A stretch of DNA of 64,000 nt from Halosimplex halophilum. Its GTDB lineage: Archaea; Halobacteriota; Halobacteria; Halobacteriales; Haloarculaceae. Shown here one piece after another: positions 16,361 to 25,661 of the stretch. The stretch is from positions 62,001 through 126,000 of the forward strand of contig NZ_ML214298.1 in NCBI RefSeq assembly GCF_004698125.1, written 5' to 3'. The stretch's first letter is position 1. Every line of letters begins with the position of its first letter. The translations under genes were made by a program, and so were the position numbers. Under the pieces are notes generated by a model. The model saw only the letters and a list, made by a program, of their open reading frames with translations, made no database searches and had not been told where the DNA came from.

Positions 16361-17774
16361 CGGAGACACCTCCCTGGGCGCCGCCGTCCGTGCGGAGTTC
16401 GGAGCCACCGTCCGCGCTCACGGCGGGGCTGTCGCGGCTGCCGCCGGCGGTGAACTCGGGGTAGACCGAGACGCCGTGTTCGCTCTCGTCGAGGCCGGCC
16501 TCCTCCTCCTCGTCGGAGACGCGGAGGCCGAAGAGGGCGTCGGCGACCTTGAACGCGACGGCGCTGGCGAGGACGGTCCAGACCGCGATGACGAGGCAGC
16601 CGGCGACCTGCATGGTCAGCTGGTTCACGCCGAGGAACGTGTAGCCGCCGGTGGCGGTGACGCCGAAGACCGGGATGAGGACGGTCCCGATGGCGCCTGC
16701 GCTCCCGTGGACCGCGAAGACGCCGCAGACGTCGTCGATCTTCAGCGAATCGACGACCCAGCGGTAGGTCGGCAGGACGAGTGCGCCCGCGAGACCGCCG
16801 AGGACGACGCCGCCCCACCAGGTGACGTGGGGGACGGCGCCGGTGACGGCGACCAGCCCGGCCAGCAGGCCGTTGGCGGCCCACAGCGGGTCGGGCTTGC
16901 CCTGCCACGCCGAGGAGACGACCATGGCCGCGACGCCGCCCGCGCCCATGCCAAGCGTCGTGTTCACGACGACCTGGCCGAGCGCGGCGCCCATGAACGT
17001 GACACCGCCGTCGCTCGCCGAGAGCACGGTCGCCTGGGTGCCGACGTTGAAGCCGTACCAGCCGAACGCGAGGAACAGCGTGCCCAGCACCGCCAGCAGC
17101 ATCGAGTGGCCGGGAATGGGCTGGCTGTTCCCGCTCGAATCGTAGCGGCCGGCGCGGGGACCGACCATCTTCGCGCCCACGAGCCCGGCGAGGCCGCCGA
17201 CCATGTGGACGACCGTCGCGCCGGCGAAGTCGAGGTACCCGACGCCGATGGCCTGCCCGAGGAAGCCGTCCGCCGAGAGCAGGCCGCCGGCCCACGTCAG
17301 TCCGGTCACGACCGGGTAGATGACGGCGGTCATCGCCGCGGCGATGAAGACGTACGCCGAGAAGTTCATCCGCTCGGCGACCGCGCCGGAGACGATGGTC
17401 GCGGCGGTCATCGCGAAGACCGCGCCGAAGAACCACCCGATGTACTGGGTCGGGTCGTTGACGTGGCCCCACGCGCCCCCGAGGTCGAACGCCGTCCCGG
17501 GGGCCGTCAGCTGCCCGACGAGGGCGCTGACGGCCGCACCGACGGCGAAGAACACGAGCACGCCGAGCATCCAGTCGGTCATGTTCTTCATCAGGACGTT
17601 CCCGACGTTCTTCGCGCGGACCTGCCCGCTCTCCAGCAGCGCGAAGCCCGGCTGCATGAAGAAGATCAGGAAACAGACCACGAGGATCCAGACGTTGTTC
17701 ACCCCGTCGGCGACCGCGCCCGGGTCCAGCTGGAGCACCGCGTCGGCCGCCGGCGCCAGCGGCGCCGCCGCCAT
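16353..17774 (-). CDS. amt: Ammonium transporter 2
   Basis: This 473-residue Amt channel is paralogous to amt1. It shares [50 protein letters not shown] and the second histidine segment [17 protein letters not shown]. The ATG at 17774 gives a short Ala/Pro-rich N-terminus before helix one; the longer frame would add 36 charged residues. The cytoplasmic C-terminal tail ([20 protein letters not shown]) is the GlnK contact region and is also conserved in amt1. It is the first gene of the amt2-glnK2-lrp2 module. Confidence 0.93.
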   Translation of the reverse strand: MAAAPLAPAADAVLQLDPGAVADGVNNVWILVVCFLIFFMQPGFALLESGQVRAKNVGNVLMKNMTDWMLGVLVFFAVGAAVSALVGQLTAPGTAFDLGGAWGHVNDPTQYIGWFFGAVFAMTAATIVSGAVAERMNFSAYVFIAAAMTAVIYPVVTGLTWAGGLLSADGFLGQAIGVGYLDFAGATVVHMVGGLAGLVGAKMVGPRAGRYDSSGNSQPIPGHSMLLAVLGTLFLAFGWYGFNVGTQATVLSASDGGVTFMGAALGQVVVNTTLGMGAGGVAAMVVSSAWQGKPDPLWAANGLLAGLVAVTGAVPHVTWWGGVVLGGLAGALVLPTYRWVVDSLKIDDVCGVFAVHGSAGAIGTVLIPVFGVTATGGYTFLGVNQLTMQVAGCLVIAVWTVLASAVAFKVADALFGLRVSDEEEEAGLDESEHGVSVYPEFTAGGSRDSPAVSADGGSELRTDGGAQGGVSDD

Positions 17775-17882
17775 CAGCGGCTCACCTCCGCCCCGCCGGG
17801 GCGACCCGATATATCTTGATGATCGCGTACCGTTCCACCCGTTCTCACTACGTTCGTAGTCTCCATCTCGGTTGAGGGTCAT

Positions 17883-17903
17883 GGAACCCTACTACATAAG
17901 GGT
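17883..17903 (-). promoter_or_regulatory. Element upstream of amt2 shared with amt1
   Basis: The minus-strand sequence begins ACCCTTATGTAGTAGGGTTC and matches the amt1 site at 17 of 21 bases, including ACCCTTAT, AGT and the terminal TTCC. It lies about 110 bases before the amt2 start. A further TATA-like stretch (ATATAT, around 17922-17928) stands just upstream. Shared position and sequence imply a common promoter or operator. Confidence 0.55.
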
Positions 17904-17951
17904 ATTCTTGAAAAGATAGAAATATATCGGGTGTAACGGGACGACCGTGGA

Positions 17952-17985
17952 AAGTACCCCATGGTATCATGGATATAAGGTACTT
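17952..17985. promoter_or_regulatory. Nested inverted repeat upstream of amt2
   Basis: AAGTACC (17952-17958) pairs with GGTACTT (17979-17985). Directly inside, CCATG (17959-17963) pairs with CATGG (17968-17972) around GTAT. A six-base bulge ATATAA lies on one side. The structure is 50-100 bases upstream of the amt2 element, in the 398-bp gap before hemB. It could be an operator or a hairpin in a leader. The remainder of the gap towards hemB (18000-18172) is GC-rich with no gene seen. Confidence 0.4.
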
Positions 17986-18172
17986 GTACGTCCAGTTTTA
18001 TCGACGATCGTCCGATCGAATCGAACGTTCGTCGACCGGAATACGGGGGATCGGCGGCGGATCGGGGTCGTTCCGCTCGCGCGCGGCCCGGTCCGATCGG
18101 GAACCGCGGGCGGCGAGCGACCGGGTCGGGACTCCGGGCGGTGGGGGCTGGATCGGCGGGACGAGGCCGTCG

Positions 18173-19153
18173 CTACAGCCGCTCGGCCACGTCCTCGGCG
18201 AAGTAGGTGAGGATCAGGTCGGCGCCGGCCCGCTTGATCGACAGCAGCGACTCGCGGGCCACCGCCTCCAGGTCGAGCCACCCCTTCTCGGCGGCGGCGT
18301 GCAGCATCGCGTACTCCCCGGAGACATTATAAGCGGCGACCGGGTGGTCGAAGTTCTCGCGCACGTCCGCGACCACGTCGAGGTAGGGCAGCGCGGGCTT
18401 GACCATCAGCACGTCGGCGCCCTCCTCGACGTCCAGCGCGACCTCGCGGGCCGCCTCGCGGCGGTTGGCGGGGTCCATCTGGTAGTGGCGGCGGTCGCCG
18501 AAGGCGGGCGCGCCGTCGGCGGCGTCGCGGAAGGGCCCGTAGAAGGCCGACTCGTACTTCGCCGCGTAGCTCATGACCGGCAGCGACTCGAAGCCGCGGG
18601 CGTCCAGCTCCGCCCGGATGGCCCCGACCATCCCGTCGGTCATGCTGGAGGGCGCGACCATGTCCGCCCCGGCCTCGGCGTGGGAGGCGGCGGTCTCGGC
18701 CAGCAGTTCGAGCGTGCGGTCGTTGTCGACGGTCAGCTGTGGGTCCTCGCGGGCCCCCTCCTCCAGCACGCCGCAGTGGCCGTGTTCCGTGTACTCGCAG
18801 AGGCACACGTCGGTGATCACGTAGGCGTCGGTCCCGTCGGCGATCGCCCGGACGGCGCGCTGGACGACGCCGTCGTCGGCCCAGGCGCGCGAGCCCTCCG
18901 CGTCTTTCGACTCGGGGATCCCGAAGACCATGACGGCCTCGACGCCCGTCTCGCGCACCTCGCGGACGCGCTCGGCCGCCTGGTCGACGGGCACGCGCGC
19001 GTGCCCCGGCATCGACCCGATCGGGCGGCGTTCGTCGGTCGTCGCGTCGACGAACACGGGCGCGATCAGGTCCGACGCCGAGAGGTCGGTCTCCCGCACG
19101 AGCGGGCGGACGCCGTCGCTCCGGAGTCGCCGCGGTCGGCGTGGCAGGTCCAT
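18173..19153 (-). CDS. hemB: Delta-aminolevulinic acid dehydratase (porphobilinogen synthase)
   Basis: This 326-residue enzyme condenses two 5-aminolevulinate molecules to porphobilinogen in haem, cobamide and sirohaem synthesis. The metal-binding cysteine cluster is [14 protein letters not shown]. The two active-site lysines lie in [17 protein letters not shown] and [22 protein letters not shown] is taken as the start; the 42 residues upstream in frame are Pro/Arg-rich and out of character. The length matches archaeal HemB. It is monocistronic here. Confidence 0.95.
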   Translation of the reverse strand: MDLPRRPRRLRSDGVRPLVRETDLSASDLIAPVFVDATTDERRPIGSMPGHARVPVDQAAERVREVRETGVEAVMVFGIPESKDAEGSRAWADDGVVQRAVRAIADGTDAYVITDVCLCEYTEHGHCGVLEEGAREDPQLTVDNDRTLELLAETAASHAEAGADMVAPSSMTDGMVGAIRAELDARGFESLPVMSYAAKYESAFYGPFRDAADGAPAFGDRRHYQMDPANRREAAREVALDVEEGADVLMVKPALPYLDVVADVRENFDHPVAAYNVSGEYAMLHAAAEKGWLDLEAVARESLLSIKRAGADLILTYFAEDVAERL

Positions 19154-19309
19154 ACCCGCATTCGTCGTCTCGGGGTAATCAGCGTAGCGGCCGGACGCCG
19201 TCGCGCCCGGGGTCGGCGGCCGCCCGGCTGACGGCGGGCGCGGTTCCGCGGGCGGTCGGCGCCCCCGAGCGGAAGACATTTGCCCGACACGCCCGGACCG
19301 TTCCGGTGA

Positions 19310-19957
19310 ATGGCATCACTGGACTCGACCCGTCGGGCCCGGCTGCGCGGGTTCGCCGAGGACTACGGGTTGATCGTCGTCGCCGGCGTCTTCTTCCTGC
19401 TCGCGGCCGCGGGCGCCGTCCTGTTCGTCTTCGGCGACGAGCAGTTCGCCCAGCGGATCATCGACACCTACGGCCTCCCCGCCCTGCTCCCCATCTTCGT
19501 CCTCGAGGGCGCGATGCTCCTCTATTTCGCCCCCAGCGAGGCGCTCGTCCCCGGGGCCATCGAGTTCCTCGCGACCGGTCCCTCGGGCTACGAGTGGGTG
19601 ACGGTCGCGCTCATCTTCGTCGTCGCAACCGTCGGCGCGACGCTGGGGCAGGTCGCGCTGTTCCAGCTCGCCAAGCGGGGCGGCCGCGAGTGGCTGCTCC
19701 AGAAGCCGTGGTTCCGGGTCGACGAGTCGAAACTCGACCGCTTCGACCGCTGGTTCGACCGCTGGGGCAAGTGGGCCGTCCCCGTCAGCAACGCCCTCCT
19801 CTTTACCCGCGGCATGCTGACCGTCCCCGCGGGCGTCGCCGAGATCGACACCCGCGAGTTCGCCGTCCTCTCGGCGGCCGGCACCCTCGTCTTCGAGGCG
19901 TGGCTCGCGCTGGCCTACCACTACGCCGTCTCGCTGGGCCTGCTGGACTTCTTCTGA
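19310..19957 (+). CDS. DedA-family membrane protein
   Basis: This 215-residue integral membrane protein of the DedA/SNARE-associated (VTT) family has about five hydrophobic segments. Recognisable parts are [29 protein letters not shown], the amphipathic helix [21 protein letters not shown], and [18 protein letters not shown], which corresponds to the conserved arginine/proline region near the DedA C-terminus. DedA proteins are linked to lipid flipping and membrane homeostasis. It has its own promoter region and no obvious partner. Confidence 0.85.
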   Translation: MASLDSTRRARLRGFAEDYGLIVVAGVFFLLAAAGAVLFVFGDEQFAQRIIDTYGLPALLPIFVLEGAMLLYFAPSEALVPGAIEFLATGPSGYEWVTVALIFVVATVGATLGQVALFQLAKRGGREWLLQKPWFRVDESKLDRFDRWFDRWGKWAVPVSNALLFTRGMLTVPAGVAEIDTREFAVLSAAGTLVFEAWLALAYHYAVSLGLLDFF

Positions 19958-20024
19958 ACGGGGACCGCGGGAGCGGATCCCACACCACCCCAACGCTTTC
20001 GCCGCGACCGCGCGAGTCGGAGGT

Positions 20025-20591
20025 ATGCCAGGCCCCGTCTTCCTGCGCGGCGACCGCGTCGCGCTGTGTCCGGTCGAGGAGCGCGACCGCGAGTTCCTCA
20101 AGCGAAACCTGAACCGTCCCGAGATCAGGGCCGGCTTCGGGTCGGCGACGGCCCTCGGCGACGACGGCGTCGCCGGCTACGTCGAGGAGTTCACCGACGC
20201 GGACGACAGGGAGATATTCCTCGTCCGTGCCGACGGCGACCGCGTCGGCGAGGCGTTCCTGTTCGACCTCGAACCGCAGCGCGGGAGCGTCGAGATCGGC
20301 TACTGGATCGCGCCGGCCCACCAGGGCAACGGCTACGCCACCGCCGCGGCCGAACTGCTGGTCGACTACTGTTTCGCCGAGCGCCGGCTCCACAAGGTCG
20401 ACGCGCGCGTGCTGGCGTTCAACGACGGGTCCCGTGCGGTTCTGGAGAAGGTCGGGTTCGAACGCGAGGGCCGCCGCCGGGACACCTTCTACGTCGACGG
20501 GGAGTACGTCGACGCCGACCTCTACGGGATCGTCGAGAGCGAGTGGGAGCGGCCGGCGTATCTCGTCGACCGGAGCGAGGACGGGGACTGA
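20025..20591 (+). CDS. GNAT acetyltransferase (RimJ/RimL type)
   Basis: This 188-residue acetyl-CoA-dependent N-acetyltransferase has the acetyl-CoA pyrophosphate loop HQGNGYAT after IGYWIAP, and RVLAFNDGSRAVLEKVGFEREG as the RimJ/RimL-type C-terminal signature. Its stop codon overlaps the start of the next gene, a paralogue, by one base (TGATG), so the pair is translated together. The substrate is unknown; protein N-termini or small amines are the usual family substrates. Confidence 0.85.
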   Translation: MPGPVFLRGDRVALCPVEERDREFLKRNLNRPEIRAGFGSATALGDDGVAGYVEEFTDADDREIFLVRADGDRVGEAFLFDLEPQRGSVEIGYWIAPAHQGNGYATAAAELLVDYCFAERRLHKVDARVLAFNDGSRAVLEKVGFEREGRRRDTFYVDGEYVDADLYGIVESEWERPAYLVDRSEDGD

Positions 20592-21169
20592 TGCCCGGAC
20601 CGGTCTTCCTCCGGGGCGAGCGCGTCACGCTCAGACCGCCCGAGGACGAGGATGTCGAGTTCCTCCAGCGCACCCACAACGACCCCGCAGTCCGGCGGTC
20701 CATGCCGCGCGTCCACCCGCAGAACCGCGCGGCGATCCGCGAGGAGTACGTCGAGAGCGACGGGACGGTCGGGCTCCTGATCTGCGAGAGCGACGGACGA
20801 GGAGAGGGCGAGCGCGGAGGCGACGGAGCGAGCGACGAGAACGACCCCGACCGCCTCGGGTTCTGCGCCCTGTTCGACATCGACGCGGACTCCGGCCGCG
20901 CGGAGGTCGGCGCGTGGCTCGCGCCCGACGCCGAGGGGCAGGGGTACGCGACCGAGGCGCTGTCGCTGCTGGTCGAGTACGCCTTCGCCGAGCGGCGGCT
21001 CGACCGGCTGAACGCCGGGCGGCTGGCGACCAACGACCGGTCGGCGGCGCTGCTCGACCGGCTCGGCTTCGTCGAGGAGGGGCGCCGCCGCGGGTACTAC
21101 TTCGTCGGCGGCGAGCGCGTCGACCGCGTCGAGTACGGCCTGCTCGCCGAGGAGTGGGACGGGACCTGA
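20591..21169 (+). CDS. GNAT acetyltransferase, paralogue of the preceding gene
   Basis: This 192-residue acetyltransferase opens like its upstream neighbour (MPGPVFLRGERVTLRPPEDED versus MPGPVFLRGDRVALCPVEERD), evidence of tandem duplication. Its acetyl-CoA loop is EGQGYATEA and its C-terminal signature RLATNDRSAALLDRLGFVEEG. A charged Glu/Arg/Gly insert (about residues 62-80) is absent from the paralogue and is low complexity at DNA level. The two have probably diverged in substrate. Confidence 0.85.
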   Translation: MPGPVFLRGERVTLRPPEDEDVEFLQRTHNDPAVRRSMPRVHPQNRAAIREEYVESDGTVGLLICESDGRGEGERGGDGASDENDPDRLGFCALFDIDADSGRAEVGAWLAPDAEGQGYATEALSLLVEYAFAERRLDRLNAGRLATNDRSAALLDRLGFVEEGRRRGYYFVGGERVDRVEYGLLAEEWDGT

Positions 21170-21170
21170 C

Positions 21171-21911
21171 TCATTCGCCGTCCTCGGGGTCGGCCACCTG
21201 CTCGTCGACCCACTCGACGGCCCGTTCGACCTCGTCGGGGTCGGTGCCGGTCACCTTCACCCGGCCGGGCTCCCCGCGGCGAGCGGGGTAGCTGCCGACG
21301 GCCACGTCGAACCGGTCGCGGACGCCGTCGAGGACGTGCCGCAGCGCGCCCTCCGGCGTCGACGTGGCGACCGACGCGGAGACCGCGTCGCCGCCGAACT
21401 CGTCGGCGACGGCGTCGAACATCACCTTCAGTTCCCCCGGGAACCCGGGGAAGACGTAGACGTTCTCGACGACACAGCCCGGGTTGAAGCTCTCCGCGGT
21501 CTGGATGGGACGGGCGCCCGCCGGCAGCGCCGCCGTCTCGTCGAGGTCGAGGTCGAAGTCGTGCTGTTCGTAGTACTCGGGGTTCTCCTCGCGGTAGCGG
21601 CGGGCCTTCTCGGCGACGCGGTCGCGGACCTCGGGCTGGACCTCCAGGTCGCGCCCGAAGGCGTCGGCGACGGCCTCGACCGTCACGTCGTCGGGGGTGT
21701 CGCCCAGCCCGCCGGTGACGACCACGGCGTCGAACTCGTCGGCGAAGTCGCCGACCCAGCGGGCGATCACCGCGCGGTCGTCCGGGATCGTGAGCATCCG
21801 CGCGACAGTCGCGCCCCGCTCGGTGAGCTGGCGGGCCAGCCACGTCGCGTTCGTGTTCTCCGTGTCCCCCGCGAGCAGTTCGTCCCCGACCGTGACGAGC
21901 GCGACTTCCAT
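21171..21911 (-). CDS. CinA/MoaB-fold molybdopterin-binding domain protein
   Basis: This 246-residue protein corresponds to the N-terminal half of CinA. The competence/damage-inducible (MoCF) domain has VGDELLAGDTENTNATWLARQL and the binding loop VVVTGGLGDTPDDVT. VYVFPGFPGELKVMFD matches the conserved segment after the domain. The C-terminal NMN-deamidase domain of bacterial CinA is absent, as is usual for haloarchaeal members. ADP-ribose or nucleotide pyrophosphatase activity is known for some relatives. It ends one base after the convergent GNAT gene. Confidence 0.85.
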   Translation of the reverse strand: MEVALVTVGDELLAGDTENTNATWLARQLTERGATVARMLTIPDDRAVIARWVGDFADEFDAVVVTGGLGDTPDDVTVEAVADAFGRDLEVQPEVRDRVAEKARRYREENPEYYEQHDFDLDLDETAALPAGARPIQTAESFNPGCVVENVYVFPGFPGELKVMFDAVADEFGGDAVSASVATSTPEGALRHVLDGVRDRFDVAVGSYPARRGEPGRVKVTGTDPDEVERAVEWVDEQVADPEDGE

Positions 21912-22016
21912 GGGCGTCTGCTGGGTACAGAGCCGGTAAACGGTGTCGGGTCGTGACCGTCCTCGGTGCGAACGCGCGCTCCGGTGTGCGCCGACCGCAC
22001 CGCTCCCGGCCGCCGT

Positions 22017-22433
22017 TCAGATCCCGGTGGGACCGCCGAACTCGCCGTCGAAGGGGTGGTCCGGGACGGCCTCCTCGACGGCTTCCTCGCTCGTCGGGGT
22101 ACCGGCGGCGACCGCGAGGAGCTGTCTGGCCCGCTCGGCCTTGGCGAGGAACACCTCCCGCAGCGAGGGGGGGTTGCGGACGTTCGTCTCCTCGACGAGC
22201 GATTCGGGGAGAGCGATGGTGTCCGCCGGGACGCGCTCGTCCCCGTAGACGGTGAAGTGTGTGTTCTCCAGTTTCATTACCAGAGGGAGGTCCGTCCGCG
22301 AGATCCCCTCGTCCGCGTACAGCTGCTCGTTGACCTGCTCGTGGGCGGCGGCGGCGATGGCCGCCGCGTCGCCCTCTCTGGGCTCGACGTAGAGCCGACC
22401 CAGGTAGTAGCCGCTGGAGAACTGTTCGAACAT
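22017..22433 (-). CDS. Conserved haloarchaeal protein (DUF5802-like)
   Basis: This 138-residue soluble protein begins MFEQFSSGYYLGRLYVEP, the opening I associate with the haloarchaeal DUF5802 family. It has regular alpha/beta sequence (PLVMKLENTHFTVYGDERVP) and a negatively charged C-terminus ending in GEFGGPTGI. No catalytic motif, signal or membrane segment is seen. It is monocistronic and divergent from the DUF1405 gene. Function unknown. Confidence 0.65.
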   Translation of the reverse strand: MFEQFSSGYYLGRLYVEPREGDAAAIAAAAHEQVNEQLYADEGISRTDLPLVMKLENTHFTVYGDERVPADTIALPESLVEETNVRNPPSLREVFLAKAERARQLLAVAAGTPTSEEAVEEAVPDHPFDGEFGGPTGI

Positions 22434-22607
22434 TGCCGTGCGAGTGGATCACAACCACGGTAACGGATAAGTCTTCCCCGGTAGCCTTATGCCGGCGCGC
22501 TTTCAGACCGCACGACGCGACCGCAGTCGGGCGGTTCCGGTGGGGACCGACTCCCGCACGCCCACGGCTTCGGTACCGCTTTGTGGCCGCGGGACTCCGG
22601 GTCGACC

Positions 22608-23324
22608 ATGGACGAGTCGCCGGCGGGCGACGGGCGAGCGGACGACGAGCGGGCGGACGGAGGGGCGACCGACCGCAGCGCCGTGATCCCGCGGCGGTGG
22701 GCCCGCTACTACCTGGAGAACGCCCCCAGCCTCCTGTGGCTGATATTCGCCAACGTCGCGGGCGTGTTCGTCGGCTTCTTCTTCTACCTCAGCGTCGAGG
22801 AGCCCGCGCTGGCGAGCGTCGACACGCTGGCGTGGCCGGTGTACATGGACTCGCCGGTCGCGACGCTTTTGATGGCGCTGGCGCTGGCGACGCTCCTCCC
22901 GAACCTCGGGCGTCGGCTGGACGCCGCGCCCGCCAATCTCGTGCTCGCCTACCTCTACACGGTGACGTTCGTCTGGCTGGTCGAGACGGGGCTGTGGACG
23001 GCGCTGGCCCTCAATCTCCACTTCGGGCTCTACTTCCCCGACCTCTGGCGGTACTTCGGCGTGCTGGTCACGCACCTCCTGTTCGTCCCGGAGGCGTACC
23101 TCCTGCCGCACTTCGGGCGGACCACGCCCGGCGCGCTCGGCCTCGCGCTCGCGCTCGCGCTGGGCAACGACCTCGTCGACTACGGCTTCGGGCTCCACCC
23201 GCCGCTGCGCTACGAGCCGGGCCTCGTTCTGGTCGCCGGGAGCGTCGCCACGTCCGTCCTCGCCGTGGGCCTCGCCGCCCGCGCGTTCCCGCGACTGGGC
23301 GCCGACGGCGCGGCCGGGCGGTGA
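22608..23324 (+). CDS. DUF1405 membrane protein
   Basis: This 238-residue polytopic membrane protein has about six hydrophobic segments after a 35-residue charged cytoplasmic N-terminus. The first helix (LENAPSLLWLIFANVAGVFVG), NLVLAYLYTVTFVWLVETGLW and VTHLLFVPEAYLLP followed by ALGNDLVDYGFGLHPPL match DUF1405. The ATG at 22608 was chosen over 22581 because it begins the acidic stretch MDESPAGDG. The function of DUF1405 proteins is unknown. Confidence 0.8.
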   Translation: MDESPAGDGRADDERADGGATDRSAVIPRRWARYYLENAPSLLWLIFANVAGVFVGFFFYLSVEEPALASVDTLAWPVYMDSPVATLLMALALATLLPNLGRRLDAAPANLVLAYLYTVTFVWLVETGLWTALALNLHFGLYFPDLWRYFGVLVTHLLFVPEAYLLPHFGRTTPGALGLALALALGNDLVDYGFGLHPPLRYEPGLVLVAGSVATSVLAVGLAARAFPRLGADGAAGR

Positions 23325-23421
23325 CCGGACGGGACTTCACACACCCCGGTTCCGACGGCCGCACGACGGCGCCGGGACAGCGGGGACACGCTTTTAGGGC
23401 TCGACCGCGAACCTCAGGTGA

Positions 23422-24069
23422 ATGGACTCCGCCGAACTGCTCGACCTGCTGGGCAACGCCAACCGTCGGCGGATCCTCCGGTTGCTCGCGCACAAGCCCT
23501 GTTACGTCACGGAGATCAGCGAGTACATCGGCGTGAGCCCGAAGGCGGTCATCGACCACCTCGAACGGCTCGACGAGGCCGGCCTCGTCGAGAGCAGCGT
23601 CGACGACCAGCGCCGCAAGTACTTCCGCATCGCCCGGAACCTCCGACTTGAGGTGACCGTCTCGCCCTACACGTTCGGCACCAAGAGCGGCTACCCCGGC
23701 AGCTCCATCGACGTGACCACCTGCCGGCACGTCTCCATCGACGCCGAGGTCGAGGAAGGGTCCGACGCCGGCGATCTGGCGGCGGAACTCGACCGCCTGC
23801 AGGACCTCGACCGCGAACTGTCGCTGGCCCAGCGGTGGGTCCACGGCCGCCTCTCGGAGGTGATGGAGCAGTTGACCGACCAGTTCGAGGGCGAGGACGC
23901 CCGCCTGCTCGGCGACGTGGTCTCGGCGCTGGCGACCCGCTCGGGCACCGTCGAGGAGGTGAGCCGCCGCGTCGAGGCGCCCCCAGAGGTCGTCGAGGAA
24001 GCGCTCGAACGGCTCGCCGAGGAGGGCGTCGCCGAGCGCGACGGCGACGAGTGGACGCTCCCGGACTAA
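23422..24069 (+). CDS. ArsR-type winged-helix transcription regulator with two HTH domains
   Basis: This 215-residue DNA-binding protein has an N-terminal ArsR winged helix (LLDLLGNANRRRILRLLAHK, ISEYIGVSPKAVIDHLERL, wing RRKYFRIA). The middle is beta-rich (EVTVSPYTFGTKSGYPGSS), then a coiled segment. A second short helix-turn-helix closes the C-terminus (GTVEEVSRRVEAPPEVVEEALERL). This haloarchaeal architecture is common but targets are rarely known. It ends convergently, overlapping the next gene by four bases. Confidence 0.8.
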   Translation: MDSAELLDLLGNANRRRILRLLAHKPCYVTEISEYIGVSPKAVIDHLERLDEAGLVESSVDDQRRKYFRIARNLRLEVTVSPYTFGTKSGYPGSSIDVTTCRHVSIDAEVEEGSDAGDLAAELDRLQDLDRELSLAQRWVHGRLSEVMEQLTDQFEGEDARLLGDVVSALATRSGTVEEVSRRVEAPPEVVEEALERLAEEGVAERDGDEWTLPD

Positions 24070-24674
24070 ATCTCGCGGGTGAGCCCGTCGCGCAGGTCCC
24101 GGCCGAAGTAGTGCCCGAGGACGGCGACGACGATCCCGGTGGTCGCGCCGAGCGCGGCGGTCGGCCCGAGCCCGAGGCTCTCGACGAACGTCAGCGTCAG
24201 CACCCCCTGCATCATCGTCGCGAAGACGGCGGCGGCCGCGCCGGCCACCGCCACGGGGACGTACCGGCGGGTGCCGCTGACCGCGCCCAGCAGGAAGGCG
24301 CCGAGGAACAGGCCGATCAGGCCCGTGACCGACCCGATCAGCGGGACGGCGCTGCCGGCGAACATCCCGCCGATCACGACCACCGCGGCGAGCAGGAACG
24401 AGCGCAACGAGGGGACGCTGACCCCGAGGCTCGGGCGGCCGATCGAGGGCGTCAGCCGCGAGCGCAGGCTCCGGCCCGAGTCGGCCCCGGAGGCGGACCC
24501 GGCGCTCGCTTCGCTCCCGGCGTCGGCGGTCGAGCCGCCCCCGCCGTCGAGGTCGCCGGTCAGCGCGTCCACGTCGACCCCGAGTTCGTCGTCGCTGAAC
24601 CCCACGTCGCCGTCGTCGGGGTCGCCGAGGTCGCCGTCGAGGTCCTCGACCCGCTCGTCCGTCCGCTCTGACAT
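24066..24674 (-). CDS. Haloarchaeal membrane protein with acidic N-terminus
   Basis: This 202-residue protein has an N-terminal 80 residues that are acidic and Gly/Ser-rich, probably disordered in the cytoplasm. About four membrane helices follow (FLLAAVVVIGGMFAG; VTGLIGLFLGAFLLGAVSG; YVPVAVAGAAAAVFATMM; ALGATTGIVVAVLGHYFG). The glycine-rich GLIGLFLGAFLLGA resembles DUF456-type small membrane proteins. MSERTDERVED was chosen as the start over an upstream ATG. Function unknown. Confidence 0.6.
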   Translation of the reverse strand: MSERTDERVEDLDGDLGDPDDGDVGFSDDELGVDVDALTGDLDGGGGSTADAGSEASAGSASGADSGRSLRSRLTPSIGRPSLGVSVPSLRSFLLAAVVVIGGMFAGSAVPLIGSVTGLIGLFLGAFLLGAVSGTRRYVPVAVAGAAAAVFATMMQGVLTLTFVESLGLGPTAALGATTGIVVAVLGHYFGRDLRDGLTREI

Positions 24675-24812
24675 ACCCGACACTCCGGACCGAGGGCCCA
24701 TGTGCCTTTTCCTCGCGTCGCCCCCGCGGCGACAGAACGAGCGAGGGGACCCCTACCAGTCTCCGGTTCCGGTGCCCGCACGCTTTTGCGGCCGATGCGC
24801 GTACGTGGCGTC

Positions 24813-25661
24813 ATGCCAATCGAGACGCGCCCGCCGGCCGACTGGACGGCGGGCCACGTGGAGGTCGCCGAGGGAGTCAGACTGCACTACGACCGCAGCG
24901 GCGGCGACGGGCCGCCGCTGGTGGTCGCCCACGGCGTCTTCGACGACGGGCGCTGTCGGCTCCCGCTCGCCCGCGACCTGGCCGACGACTACGACGTGAT
25001 CGTCTACGACGCCCGCGGCCACGGCCAGTCGTCGGCGCCCGAGTCGGGTTACGACGCCGACACCCGGGCGGCCGACCTGATCGGCCTGCTCGAAGGACTC
25101 GGCGTCGCCGACCCGATCCTCTTCGGCCACTCGATGGGCGGGGATACCGTGCTCGCGGCCGCCGCGCTCGATCCGGGCCGGCCGCGGGCCGTCGTCGCGG
25201 TCGACCCCGCCTGTCTGCTGGGCCACAACGCCGACAACCGCGGCGACGAACGCATGGACGAGGCGGAGGTCGAGGGGATCCGCCAGCGGATCCTGTGGTG
25301 GCAGGACCACACCAAGGCCGAACTGCTGGAGGCCGACGACGAACTCGCCGGCCACGTCGCCGACGGCGACGAGGAGCTCGCGAGTCTACTGGCCGACGCC
25401 CGCCTGCGAGTCAGCCCGAACATCACCGGGGTATTCACCAGCGGCTGGGTCGACCCCGAGGACGCCTTCCCCGATATCGAGGCGCCGACGCTGGTCGTCC
25501 GCGCCGACGTGGACGAGGCGGCGCGCGAGCGCGACCGCGATGCCGTCGACCTGCTCCCCGACGGCCGCCTGCTGCACGTCGACGACGCCGGCCACTGCGT
25601 CTTCCGCGACCGCCGCGCGTTCGCGACCGAACGGCTCCGGAGCTTCCTCGACGACATCTGA
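24813..25661 (+). CDS. Alpha/beta hydrolase
   Basis: This 282-residue alpha/beta-fold hydrolase has the oxyanion-hole region VVAHGVFDDG, the nucleophile elbow GHSMGGDT (catalytic Ser), a probable acid in TLVVRADVDE, and the catalytic His in VDDAGHCVFRDR. A lid of about 80 residues (NADNRGDERMDEAEV onward) lies between. No signal peptide is present. The substrate cannot be predicted; esters or amides are usual. The start at MPIETRPPADW was preferred to an upstream ATG at 24795. Confidence 0.85.
   Translation: MPIETRPPADWTAGHVEVAEGVRLHYDRSGGDGPPLVVAHGVFDDGRCRLPLARDLADDYDVIVYDARGHGQSSAPESGYDADTRAADLIGLLEGLGVADPILFGHSMGGDTVLAAAALDPGRPRAVVAVDPACLLGHNADNRGDERMDEAEVEGIRQRILWWQDHTKAELLEADDELAGHVADGDEELASLLADARLRVSPNITGVFTSGWVDPEDAFPDIEAPTLVVRADVDEAARERDRDAVDLLPDGRLLHVDDAGHCVFRDRRAFATERLRSFLDDI

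Noticed and set aside
24142-24999. Plus-strand open frame across the membrane-protein gene and hydrolase start
   Set aside because: It is Ser/Pro/Arg-rich shadow coding and conflicts with two supported genes.
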